This document shows, piece after piece, positions 24,979 through 34,079 of a DNA stretch of 64,000 nt. The DNA lies in contig NZ_CP077093.1 in the NCBI RefSeq assembly GCF_014268755.2, positions 4,638,001 to 4,702,000 on the forward strand. Reading direction: 5' to 3'. The translations under genes and the position numbers were made by a program. The notes under the pieces were generated by a model. It had not been told where the DNA came from. It worked only from the letters and a program-made list of their open reading frames with translations, and did not search any database. Source of the stretch: Pseudomonas vanderleydeniana. Its GTDB lineage: Bacteria > Pseudomonadota > Gammaproteobacteria > Pseudomonadales > Pseudomonadaceae. The first letter of the stretch is position 1. Each line of letters starts with the position of its first letter.

Positions 24979-25398
24979 ATGCCATTCAAAGCCGTACTCG
25001 ACCGCCAGCAGGCCGAAGCCATGCTCGACGCCGCCGAACTGGAGGCCCAACACAACGATTGGGCTGTCTCGATCGCTGTGGTCGATGACGGCGGGTATCT
25101 CCTGGCTTTCCGCCGCCTGCAAGGCGCCTCGGCCTCTTCAGTACAAATTGCCATCGACAAGGCCCGCTGCTCTGCCCTGACCCGTCGTCCGACCCGTTTT
25201 TTCGCCGAGCTGATCAACGCCGGACAACTGGGGGTCGGGACTCTGCCAGGCATCGTCGCCATGGTTGGCGGACTGCCCGTGGTGGTTGCCGGCCAGGTAG
25301 TCGGCGCCATTGCAGCCAGCGGCGTGAAAGCCGAATTCGATGCCCAGATCGCCAGCGCAGGTCTGCGCAGCGTCATGCCGGTCTCTCAGGAGGGCTGA
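24979..25398 (+). CDS. GlcG/HbpS family heme-binding-like protein
   Basis: 139 residues. Family features are AMLDAAELEAQHNDWAVSIA, VVDDGGYLLAFRRLQGA and the C-terminal glycine-rich loop VVAGQVVGAIAASGV. GlcG/HbpS proteins bind heme or small ligands and are common as accessory genes in catabolic operons. No signal peptide is evident. It is the first gene after the GntR-controlled promoter at 24852-24892 and precedes the DUF1302 outer-membrane gene. Role in this pathway unknown. Confidence 0.85.
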   Translation: MPFKAVLDRQQAEAMLDAAELEAQHNDWAVSIAVVDDGGYLLAFRRLQGASASSVQIAIDKARCSALTRRPTRFFAELINAGQLGVGTLPGIVAMVGGLPVVVAGQVVGAIAASGVKAEFDAQIASAGLRSVMPVSQEG

Positions 25399-25512
25399 TC
25401 CCCTCCTCCTTGCCAGCCACAGGAGTCATGACCCACCCAGAACGTCGCTCAGCTCTGCTACCGCCATAAATCGATTCGCTTCAACAACAATAAAAAAGCA
25501 GAAGAGGTTTCC

Positions 25513-27168
25513 ATGAAAATGCCGCATTGCTGCCCCGCTCGCCCGGAGCGCTTCAGCCGCATCACCGGTTCCGTCAGCGCCGCCCTCGCCTTGTGCACCT
25601 CGTTCAATGCTGCGGCATTCCAATTCGAGACCGGCATCCCCGAGCTCAGCACCCGCTGGGACAATACCCTCAAGTACAGCAACGCCTTTCGCGTCAAGGG
25701 CCGTGACGCCAACGTTGCAGCAGGCCCGGGCACCTCGGTACCCAACCCCAACGTCGACGATGGTGACCGCAACTTCAGTAGCGGTCTGATCTCCAACCGT
25801 CTCGATCTACTTTCGGAGCTGGACATCCGCTACCAGGACGTCGGAGCACGACTGAGCGGCGCGGCCTGGTACGACTCGGTGTACAACGAGCGCAACGACA
25901 ATGATTCGCCCGCCACGGCCAACGCAATGAGCGTGCGCAACGATCACTTCACCGACGACACACGCAAGCTGCACGGGCGCAACGGCGAGCTGCTCGATGC
26001 CTTCGTCTATGGCTCACGGGAGATCGGTACGACACGGCTATCGGGCCGTCTGGGGCAGTTCACGCAGATCTATGGCGAAAGTCTGTTCTTCGGCGCCAAC
26101 GGCATCGCCAACGCACAGTCCACGGTCGATCTCGTTAAGCTTCAGTCGGTGCCTGGTTCACAGTTCAAGGAAATCCTCCTGCCCACCAAGCAGGTTTCAG
26201 GTAACTGGCAACTGACGGACACCATCAGTGTCGGTGCCTACTACCAGTTTGAGTGGAACAAGACCCGACTGCCCGGTTCTGGCAGTTACTTCAGTAACGG
26301 TGACTTCGTCGGTGACGGTGCCGAAAGCGTGTACTTTCCCACCGGTCGCCTGATCCGGGGGGCCAGTATCAATGCGCGGAACTCAGGGCAGTTTGGTGCA
26401 CAGTTCAAGTTCAGTCTCGAGGACTGGGAGTTCGGCCTCTATGCGGCCAAATACCATGAGAAGACCCCCATCTTCTACTTCCGTCCTGCCGCGTTGATTC
26501 CGGGTAACGACGACAGCTACGTCAATGTCTACGCCGAAGACGTGAAGGTGTTCGGTGCCAGCTTCAGCAAGCAGGTGGGCGAAGCCAACGTGGCCGGTGA
26601 AGTGTCCATGCGCGTCGATACGCCGCTGGCGCCAACCGGCGGTGTGGTGATCGCCGGCCTGGGCGCCGACAACGATCGGCACCCCGCCTACCCACTCGGC
26701 AACTCCCTGCATGCACAGGTTTCAATGATCAACGTCTACGGTGGCAACAGCCTGTGGGATGGCGCATCCCTGGCAGGCGAACTGGCCTTCAATCGGCGTT
26801 TGAGCGTGAAGAAGAATGCCGACCAGCTCGACCCGAACACCACTCGCGATGCCTATTCGCTGCGCTTCACGTTTGAACCCCAGTATTTCCAGGTGATACC
26901 GGGAGTGGACGTGCAACTGCCCATTACCGTGGGCTACACACCCTACGGGCGCTCGTCGGTGACGCCCCAGGCCTTTGCGCCCGAGCATGGCGGGGACATC
27001 ACCTTCGGCCTGAAGGCCGACTACCAGAAAACGTGGTACGCCTCGCTTAGCTACACCAACTTCTTCGGCGATGGGGGCCCGATCATCGACGAGAACAGTG
27101 CCTACACCTTCAAGCAGACCCTCAAGGACCGTGACTTCGTCGCTTTCTCGATCCAGCGCACGTTCTGA
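25513..27168 (+). CDS. DUF1302 outer-membrane protein
   Basis: 551 residues. An N-terminal signal sequence (SVSAALALCTSFNAAAF) is followed by long stretches of alternating residues typical of an outer-membrane beta-barrel, ending in an aromatic C-terminal residue (FSIQRTF). RWDNTLKYSNAFRV near the N-terminus is typical of DUF1302. Members occur next to DUF1329 proteins and MMPL/RND transporters in clusters for hydrophobic or steroid/aromatic substrates. It probably provides passage of a hydrophobic compound across the outer membrane. GAAGAGG lies upstream of the ATG. Confidence 0.87.
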   Translation: MKMPHCCPARPERFSRITGSVSAALALCTSFNAAAFQFETGIPELSTRWDNTLKYSNAFRVKGRDANVAAGPGTSVPNPNVDDGDRNFSSGLISNRLDLLSELDIRYQDVGARLSGAAWYDSVYNERNDNDSPATANAMSVRNDHFTDDTRKLHGRNGELLDAFVYGSREIGTTRLSGRLGQFTQIYGESLFFGANGIANAQSTVDLVKLQSVPGSQFKEILLPTKQVSGNWQLTDTISVGAYYQFEWNKTRLPGSGSYFSNGDFVGDGAESVYFPTGRLIRGASINARNSGQFGAQFKFSLEDWEFGLYAAKYHEKTPIFYFRPAALIPGNDDSYVNVYAEDVKVFGASFSKQVGEANVAGEVSMRVDTPLAPTGGVVIAGLGADNDRHPAYPLGNSLHAQVSMINVYGGNSLWDGASLAGELAFNRRLSVKKNADQLDPNTTRDAYSLRFTFEPQYFQVIPGVDVQLPITVGYTPYGRSSVTPQAFAPEHGGDITFGLKADYQKTWYASLSYTNFFGDGGPIIDENSAYTFKQTLKDRDFVAFSIQRTF

Positions 27169-27194
27169 TGCCCGCCTTGTCCCGGAGAATGACC

Positions 27195-28547
27195 ATGAAA
27201 CAGACTACCCACCTTGTGTCCCTGCTGACCGTACTCAGCCTCGTCTGCGGCCATGCCGTCGCAGCCGTCAGCGCTGACCAGGCCAATACGCTGAAAACCA
27301 CACTGACGCCCATGGGCGCGGAAAAAGCCGGCAATGCCAATGGCAGTATCCCTGCCTGGACTGGCGGCCTGACCAAAGACGTGCCTGGCGCCAAGTTCGG
27401 CGACGCGCCGGTTGATCCGTTTCCCGGCGAGCGGCCAGTGCTCCAGATTACTGCCAAAAACGCCGCACAGTACGCCGACAAGCTCAGCGAAGGCACCCGG
27501 GCGCTGCTGCAGCAATACCCTGACAACTTCCGCGTCGATGTGTACCCCACCCACCGCACCGCTGCAGCCCCCGAATGGACCTACGCCAACACCCTGAAGA
27601 ACGCCACCGACTGCCAATTGATTCAGGAGGGGCTGTCAGTCAAGGGGTGTTATGGCGGCGTGCCATTTCCGATTCCAGCCAATGGCAATGAGGTGATATG
27701 GAACTTCCTGCTGCGCACCGAGGCCGAGTCCATCCAACACGGCTATCGCAATGTGATCGGCAACGCCGATGGCAGTCGGACCCTGGCGAGCCGTGGAGTG
27801 GAGAACTGGCAGTACCCCTATTACTACAAGGACGGTAACGCCCAGGGCTGGAGTGGTGAATACGTGCTGTTGCGTTTCCTGACCAACGAACCTCCCTTCA
27901 AGGCCGGGGAGTCGCTGGTCACCCATGACAGCATCGATGCGGCCAATCCACGCCAAGCCTGGCAGTACCTGGTCGGGCAGCGCCGTGTCCGGCGCGCACC
28001 GACGGTAGGTTACGACACCCCTGACTTCGTGGCCTCCGGCGCCAACTACTTCGACGAGGTGCACGGGTTCATCGGCCACCCTGACCGTTACCAATGGAAG
28101 CTGATCGGCAAGAAGGAAATGTACATCCCCTACAACCTCAACGCTTTCCATGCGGCCAAACCGGAAGAGGTGTACACCGAAAAGACCCTCAACTCGGACA
28201 AGATGCGCTGGGAGCTGCATCGAGTCTGGGAGGTCGAGGCCACGGTAGCGCCCGGCAAGCGTCACGCCGTACCCAAGCGGCGCTTCTACATCGACGAGGA
28301 CAGCTGGACGGTTTCGCTGGTGGATGGCTACGACGCCCAGGGCAAGCTCTGGCGCGTGACACAAGCTCTGCCCTTCGTGGTACCGGCCATTCCTGCCGTA
28401 GTGGTCAAGCCAGTGGTCATCTACAACCTGCAGGCCAAGACCTACAGCATGGTCCAGGGCCTTAACGGAGAGACCTACAAAGTCGTCGAGCGTAAACCGG
28501 AGAACTTCTTCACCGGCAACGCGGTGGCTTCGGGCTCGGCACGTTGA
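27195..28547 (+). CDS. DUF1329 periplasmic protein
   Basis: 450 residues from the ATG beginning MKQTTHLVSL, chosen for GGAG at correct spacing; an ATG two codons earlier is possible. It has a cleavable signal peptide (ending VAAVSA) and the DUF1329 hallmarks: NANGSIPAWTGG, NYFDEVHGFIGHPDRYQWKL and a LolB-like sheet region with WEVEATVAPGKRHAVPKRRF. DUF1329 proteins are lipid- or hydrophobe-binding periplasmic partners of DUF1302 outer-membrane proteins. It starts 26 bases after the DUF1302 stop and is co-transcribed. Confidence 0.88.
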   Translation: MKQTTHLVSLLTVLSLVCGHAVAAVSADQANTLKTTLTPMGAEKAGNANGSIPAWTGGLTKDVPGAKFGDAPVDPFPGERPVLQITAKNAAQYADKLSEGTRALLQQYPDNFRVDVYPTHRTAAAPEWTYANTLKNATDCQLIQEGLSVKGCYGGVPFPIPANGNEVIWNFLLRTEAESIQHGYRNVIGNADGSRTLASRGVENWQYPYYYKDGNAQGWSGEYVLLRFLTNEPPFKAGESLVTHDSIDAANPRQAWQYLVGQRRVRRAPTVGYDTPDFVASGANYFDEVHGFIGHPDRYQWKLIGKKEMYIPYNLNAFHAAKPEEVYTEKTLNSDKMRWELHRVWEVEATVAPGKRHAVPKRRFYIDEDSWTVSLVDGYDAQGKLWRVTQALPFVVPAIPAVVVKPVVIYNLQAKTYSMVQGLNGETYKVVERKPENFFTGNAVASGSAR

Positions 28548-28566
28548 GCCAGCTCCCGTAGTCCCC

Positions 28567-28591
28567 GAGGCGGGTTACGCACCCGCCCTCT
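28567..28591 (+). other. intercistronic hairpin
   Basis: GAGGCGGGT and ACCCGCCCTC pair around a short loop in the 65-base gap after the DUF1329 gene. There is no T tract, so it is more likely an mRNA-stabilising or attenuating structure than a full terminator. Confidence 0.35.
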
Positions 28592-28612
28592 CTGTCGATC
28601 GTCGAGGTTGAA

Positions 28613-29731
28613 ATGGCTATGACAACAAAGCTCTATGCGCTTTGCGCGCACGTGCGCCTGCCCCTGGCGTTGTACCTGCTGGGCATACTGCCTGCCATGG
28701 CGGCGCAAATCGAGGCGCCCCTCCAGGAGCGCCCGGCCCTGCATAGCGAATTGGCAGCACGTTCGCTGATGCTGGATGTCACCCGAGCAGGCAGCGACCT
28801 GCTGGCCGTCGGGGAGCGTGGATTCATCCTGCGCTCACAGGACAACGGCCATAGCTGGCAGCAAGTACCTTCCCCCGTCAGCGTGACCCTCACACGAGTC
28901 ACTTTTCCTACGCCATCCCAGGGCTGGGCGGTCGGTCACGCCGGGGTCATATTGCACAGCGACGATGGCGGTCGCAGTTGGATCAGACAACTTGAGGGCA
29001 CGCAGGCGGCGCAACTGGCCGTGGAAGCAGCGGATGCCGCGTACACCCGACAACCGGATGCCGACAGCCAGCGACACCTCGACGATGCCCATCAACTGGT
29101 GGAGGACGGTCCTGATAAACCGTTCCTAGCGGTGCACTTCCTCGATGCCCAGCGCGGTCTGGTGGTCGGCGCCTATGGGCTGGCCTTTGCCACGACCGAC
29201 GGTGGTCAGCATTGGCGTTCGATCAGCCAACAGCTCGACAACCCGTCTGCCCTGCACCTCTACGACATCGTGGACCTCGACGGCACCTTGTTCATCGGCG
29301 GCGAACAAGGCCTACTGCTGCGCTCGACCGATCAGGGCGAACATTTCAGTGCACTGGATACACCTGCCTCAGGCACCTTGTTCGGTCTGCTGGCCGGGCC
29401 CGGGAAGAACCTACTGGCCTTCGGATTGCGCGGCAAGATCATGCGCTCGGAGAATCTTGGCGACAGTTGGCAGACCGTCATCAACGACCAACCGATAACC
29501 CTCACTGCCGGTGCGCGTGCCAGTGACGGCACACTGCTGCTGGTCGATGAAACCGGCCGCCTCCTAATCAGCCGCGATCAGGGTCGCCACTTCAAGGCAA
29601 CCGCCAGCCAGGCCGGCGCCCTAACCAGCCTGAGCGAAGCCGCAGAGGGTCGCTTCATGCTCAGCGGCCTACGCGGGCTGACCGCTTTCTCCCTGCCAGA
29701 CGGACAACGGAGCAGTGCCCGTGAACAGTAA
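28613..29731 (+). CDS. YCF48/BNR-repeat beta-propeller protein
   Basis: 372 residues with a signal-like N-terminus (LPLALYLLGILPAMAAQ). Repeats of the pattern G-x-I-L-R-S-x-D-x-G-x-S/H-W recur (GFILRSQDNGHSW, GVILHSDDGGRSW, GLAFATTDGGQHW, GLLLRSTDQGEHF, GKIMRSENLGDSW), giving a six- or seven-bladed propeller like the photosystem assembly factor YCF48. In bacteria this type sits beside DUF1302/DUF1329/MMPL genes, as here, and may help assemble or regulate the transporter. Its end overlaps the RND gene start by eleven bases. Confidence 0.85.
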   Translation: MAMTTKLYALCAHVRLPLALYLLGILPAMAAQIEAPLQERPALHSELAARSLMLDVTRAGSDLLAVGERGFILRSQDNGHSWQQVPSPVSVTLTRVTFPTPSQGWAVGHAGVILHSDDGGRSWIRQLEGTQAAQLAVEAADAAYTRQPDADSQRHLDDAHQLVEDGPDKPFLAVHFLDAQRGLVVGAYGLAFATTDGGQHWRSISQQLDNPSALHLYDIVDLDGTLFIGGEQGLLLRSTDQGEHFSALDTPASGTLFGLLAGPGKNLLAFGLRGKIMRSENLGDSWQTVINDQPITLTAGARASDGTLLLVDETGRLLISRDQGRHFKATASQAGALTSLSEAAEGRFMLSGLRGLTAFSLPDGQRSSAREQ

Positions 29732-32123
29732 AGTGACCGCGCCTGACAACAGCGCCCTGCTTGACCTGAAAACCTTCGACAAACATTCCGGCAGCCTGGT
29801 CGAACGCCTGCTGTTCAACCATCGCGGCCTGGTGGTCGCCCTGTGCCTGCTGCTCAGCGCCCTGCTGGGCTGGCAAGCTACCGGGCTAAAGTTGAGCGCG
29901 GCTTTTGAAAAAATGATTCCGGTCGGTCATCCGTACATCGAAAACTACTTCAAGTACCGCGCACAACTGGGCGAAGGCGGCAATACCTTGCGCATCGCCC
30001 TGAGCAGCCGCAACGGCACGATCTACGATGCCGACTACCTCAATACACTGAAACAGCTCAACGACGACCTCTTCCTGCTCGACGGCGTTGACCGCCCCTA
30101 CATGAAGTCACTCTGGACTCCGGCGACACGCTGGATCGGCGTAACCGAAGAGGGGTTCGATGGGGGTCCGGTCATCCCCGACGATTACAACGGCTCAGAC
30201 GCTAGCATCGATCAGGTCAGACAAAACGTCGAACGCTCTGGTGAAATCGGCCGCCTGGTGGCGACCAACATGCGCTCCAGTGTGATCCTCCTACCGCTTC
30301 AGGATACCAGCGCCACAGGTACGGTGCCGCTGGACTACCATGCACTGTCTCAACGCTTGGAACAATTGCGTCAGCAGTACGAAGGTGACAAGTACCAGAT
30401 CGCAATCACCGGATTTGCCAAGGTGGTCGGTGATCTGATGGACGGTCTGCTGCAGATGCAGGTGTTCTTTGCCGCTACCCTGCTGATCTGTGCTCTCGTG
30501 CTGTTCTGGTACACCCGCTGTCTGCGCAGCACCTTGCTGGTGCTGGCCTGCTCACTGATCGCGGTGGTCTGGCTGCTCGGACTGCTGCCAACGCTGGGTT
30601 ATGCACTGGATCCGTATTCGATTCTGGTGCCCTTCCTGGTTTTCGCCATCGGTTTGAGTCATGGTGCCCAGAAGATGAATGGCATCATGCAGGACATCGG
30701 CCGGGGTGCCGACAAGTTGATCGCCGCCCGCTTCACCTTCCGTCGACTGTTCCTCACCGGGCTGATGGCATTGATGGCCGACGCTGTCGGATTCGCCGTA
30801 CTGATGATCATCAACATACCGGTGATACAGGACCTGGCGGTAACTGCCACGCTGGGCGTCATGGTATTGATCCTGACCAACCTGGTGCTGCTGCCGATCC
30901 TGCTCTCCTACACGGGTGTGAGCCTGACAGCCGCCCGTCGTGAGACAGAAGCCGAGCGTTTGTCCCTGGGTGACATGCAACACCGCCGACACCCGTTGTG
31001 GTCGTTTCTGGACCGTTTCACCGAACTCAAGTGGGCGCTGGGGGCCATCGTCGTAGCCGCCACACTGGGGGCCGTAGGCTTCGCCGTCAGCCTGCACGTC
31101 AAGGTTGGCGACCTCAACCCAGGGGCCCCGGAACTGCGCGCAGACTCACGCTACAACCGTGACAACGCCTTCATGGTCGGCAACTATGCCGCCAGCAGTG
31201 ACAAGTATGTGGTCATGGTGAAAACGCCGCCGTTCTACTGCGCCAACTACAACACGCTGGTCAGCGTGGATGCCTTGGAGGCCCGGCTGCAGCAACTGCC
31301 CGGCGTGGTGTCCACCACGTCCCTGGCAGCCTTGAGCAAACAGGCCGCCGCCGGTATGAATGAAGGCAGCCTACGCTGGTATGAGATCCCGAAGAACCAG
31401 GGGCTGCTCAACGCCATCATCACCCGGGCACCACGCGAACTGTTCAATCAGAACTGTGATCTGCTCACCGTCAACGTCTTTCTCAGTGACCACAAAGCCG
31501 ACACCCTCACACAGGTCGCAAAGGCCGTCGACCAGTTCGCAGCGCAGTACAACACGCCCGACCTACAGTTCATGTCGGCAGCCGGCAATGCCGGCATCGA
31601 GGCAGCGACCAACATCGTGGTCAAGCGTGCCAACCTTCAGATGTTGCTGATGGTGTACGCCGCAGTGATCGTGCTGTGCTTCATTACGTTCCGCTCATGG
31701 AGGGCGGTGGTGTGCACCGTACTGCCGCTGATGCTCACGTCTGTGTTGTGCGAAGCGCTCATGGTGGGACTGGACATCGGACTCAAGGTCGCGACCTTGC
31801 CAGTCATCGCCTTGGGCGTCGGGATCGGGGTGGACTACTCGCTGTACATCCTCAGCATCACACTGGCGAACCTGCGCCACGGCGCCAGCCTCTCCCACGC
31901 CTACTACAGTGCCTTGCTGTCGACCGGCAAGGTGGTGGTGCTGACCGGCGTCACGCTGGGTGTGGCGGTGGCGACCTGGGTGTTGTCTCCCATCAAATTC
32001 CAGGCGGATATGGGAGTGCTGCTCGCCTTCATGTTCATCTGGAACATGCTAGGAGCGCTCATCCTGACCCCGGCATTGGCGAGAATGCTGCTCAAACCCG
32101 ATCGCAGACCTAACGCGGACTGA
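29721..32123 (+). CDS. MMPL/RND-family transporter
   Basis: 800 residues from the GTG at 29721, chosen because GGAG is eight bases upstream; a GTG two codons earlier is in frame. Twelve membrane spans in two repeats are visible, the first repeat after a large periplasmic loop. Typical segments are LVPFLVFAIGLSHGAQKMNG, VGIGVDYSLYILS and the Asp-bearing ALGVGIGVDYS helix that carries protons. The protein resembles the HpnN/MmpL-like branch that moves lipids or hydrophobic molecules between inner and outer membranes. It closes the DUF1302-DUF1329-YCF48 operon and is the energised component of the uptake or export route. Confidence 0.9.
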   Translation: MNSKVTAPDNSALLDLKTFDKHSGSLVERLLFNHRGLVVALCLLLSALLGWQATGLKLSAAFEKMIPVGHPYIENYFKYRAQLGEGGNTLRIALSSRNGTIYDADYLNTLKQLNDDLFLLDGVDRPYMKSLWTPATRWIGVTEEGFDGGPVIPDDYNGSDASIDQVRQNVERSGEIGRLVATNMRSSVILLPLQDTSATGTVPLDYHALSQRLEQLRQQYEGDKYQIAITGFAKVVGDLMDGLLQMQVFFAATLLICALVLFWYTRCLRSTLLVLACSLIAVVWLLGLLPTLGYALDPYSILVPFLVFAIGLSHGAQKMNGIMQDIGRGADKLIAARFTFRRLFLTGLMALMADAVGFAVLMIINIPVIQDLAVTATLGVMVLILTNLVLLPILLSYTGVSLTAARRETEAERLSLGDMQHRRHPLWSFLDRFTELKWALGAIVVAATLGAVGFAVSLHVKVGDLNPGAPELRADSRYNRDNAFMVGNYAASSDKYVVMVKTPPFYCANYNTLVSVDALEARLQQLPGVVSTTSLAALSKQAAAGMNEGSLRWYEIPKNQGLLNAIITRAPRELFNQNCDLLTVNVFLSDHKADTLTQVAKAVDQFAAQYNTPDLQFMSAAGNAGIEAATNIVVKRANLQMLLMVYAAVIVLCFITFRSWRAVVCTVLPLMLTSVLCEALMVGLDIGLKVATLPVIALGVGIGVDYSLYILSITLANLRHGASLSHAYYSALLSTGKVVVLTGVTLGVAVATWVLSPIKFQADMGVLLAFMFIWNMLGALILTPALARMLLKPDRRPNAD

Positions 32124-32214
32124 GCCGTTACCCTGTACCTATAGTCAACAATGAAACGCCCGGTCTGTCCCGGATCTCGTGGACGGACCGTTAGGCACGA
32201 CTGATCTGTAGTGG

Positions 32215-33057
32215 TCAACAATTCCCGGACACCTCGATAGGTAATTTCGGCACCATCGCCCGCTCGTAAGCAGTCGGTGGCAGATATCCCAGTTTCGAGT
32301 GCAGCCGTTCGTTGTTGTAAAACCCAACGATGTACTCGGTGATGTCACGGATGGCCTCGCCATGGTTGGCATAATCACGCCGCCACACCCGTTCCATTTT
32401 CAAGCTCAGGAAGAAGCGTTCCATCACTGAGTTGTCCCAGCAGTTACCTTTGCGGCTCATGCTCTGTTGCATGTCATTTCGTTCCAGCAGTGCTCTATAG
32501 CTCGCGCTTGCGTATTGGCTACCTCTATCCGAATGGGCGATCAGGCCCGAGGCTGGCTGGCGCTGAGCAATAGCCAGTTGCATGGCGTTGCACACCAGCT
32601 CGGCAGGCATGTTCGGTGCCATCGACCAACCCACGATCTTGCGCGAGAACAAGTCCAGCACCACAGCCAGGTACAGCCAGCCACTGCGAGTGCGGATGTA
32701 GGTCATATCCGCCACCCACGCCTTGTTCATCGCATCGGGCTCGAACTGGCGATTGAGCACATTCTCGGCGATCGGCAGATCGTGATGGCTGTCCGTCGTG
32801 TGCACAAATTTACGCTTCCAGGCCGAGTGTAGGCCGTTGGCTCGCATTAGGCGCCGGACCTTATAAAGACCTATTTCTATTCCCTTTGCGTGCAGGGCTT
32901 TACGCAGCGGCCGGCTGCCATAGCAACCGCCGCTTTCGCTGAACGAGGCCTTGAGCTGCACCGTGACCTGGCAAATGGCTGTCGGCGCTTGAGCCCGTTT
33001 GTTGGCCTCGTAAAAGCCGGAGCGGCTGATGCCCAACAGCCGACAGGCATGGGCCAC
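32215..33057 (-). CDS. IS3-family transposase OrfB (DDE integrase domain)
   Basis: 280 residues from the GTG at 33057, but the same frame is open upstream through the slippery site at 33131-33138, so the working product is an OrfAB fusion. The catalytic triad is visible: Asp in WVADMTYIRT, Asp in IAHSDRGSQYAS and Glu in CWDNSVMERFF, with HSKLGYLPPTAYE near the end. This is the IS3 integrase core. No internal stop or frameshift is seen, so the element may still be mobile. Confidence 0.9.
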   Translation of the reverse strand: MAHACRLLGISRSGFYEANKRAQAPTAICQVTVQLKASFSESGGCYGSRPLRKALHAKGIEIGLYKVRRLMRANGLHSAWKRKFVHTTDSHHDLPIAENVLNRQFEPDAMNKAWVADMTYIRTRSGWLYLAVVLDLFSRKIVGWSMAPNMPAELVCNAMQLAIAQRQPASGLIAHSDRGSQYASASYRALLERNDMQQSMSRKGNCWDNSVMERFFLSLKMERVWRRDYANHGEAIRDITEYIVGFYNNERLHSKLGYLPPTAYERAMVPKLPIEVSGNC

Positions 33058-33098
33058 CGAGTAAGCCTTCTGTTGCAGTTGTCGAACCAGCCGGTAGG

Positions 33099-33425
<327 letters not shown>

Positions 33426-33459
33426 CTATCGGGGTGTCCGGGGAAATTAAACCACTACA

Positions 33460-34079
33460 ATCGCAGAGTGCCGCTCAAACTCGATCGGACTGAAATTGCC
33501 TAACGTGGAGTGACGACGACAGTGCTAAAGCCGGTTAGTGGGTGAGGGACATCGGTTGCTGACTGCTTGGGACTTGCCTCCCCTTTGCCCCAATCCATGA
33601 GCCACCTACTCGGCTATTTTCGCTTACGCGAAACGAGCTATCCGCATTGCTATACCTGAACGTCGCGGGCTATTTGGGTCAGCCAGTGCTCATCGCATGC
33701 CTGGGAAGACAGATCGATCACCACCCTGTTCAGGTGATGGGCTTCCTGCGCGTTACACATTCCGCTCTTGAGGCTGACCGGAATCTGCTTGTGCTGGGGA
33801 TCATGGGGAGGCACACATCTGTAGCACGGCTTCAAGCGCGGGCCTGAAGAAAGCGCTACCCACCCGATCGCCGATCTGACAACCGCCGTGCCTCCACGAT
33901 GTCTGCGGCCGCCATCACGCTGGCAACCCTCAACGCTTTCAACTGACGGGCTGTCTCAAGCGGCGTGCGGCGCGGTCATCCTTGCCTACGCCAGCGCGTT
34001 GGACTTAACATAGTTGCAATTGCAATCACATTGCTCTGCAGCGAATGCCAGCCACCGCCTCTTCAGCCAAGGACCCTCC
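33460..34079. other. intergenic debris, including an IS3 OrfB remnant
   Basis: Bases 33470-33520 on the minus strand encode RRHSTLGNFSPIEFE, the C-terminal signature of another IS3-type transposase, so an older element was lost here. Between 33640 and 33850 a short minus-strand frame of about 60 residues is open but matches nothing I recognise. Near 34014-34025 stands the double palindrome TTGCAATTGCAA, 55 bases before the dxs start, a possible operator. Nothing else is supported. Confidence 0.5.

Noticed and set aside
33640..33850. Short frames on both strands upstream of dxs
   Set aside because: Neither resembles a known protein and neither has a ribosome site; probably debris.
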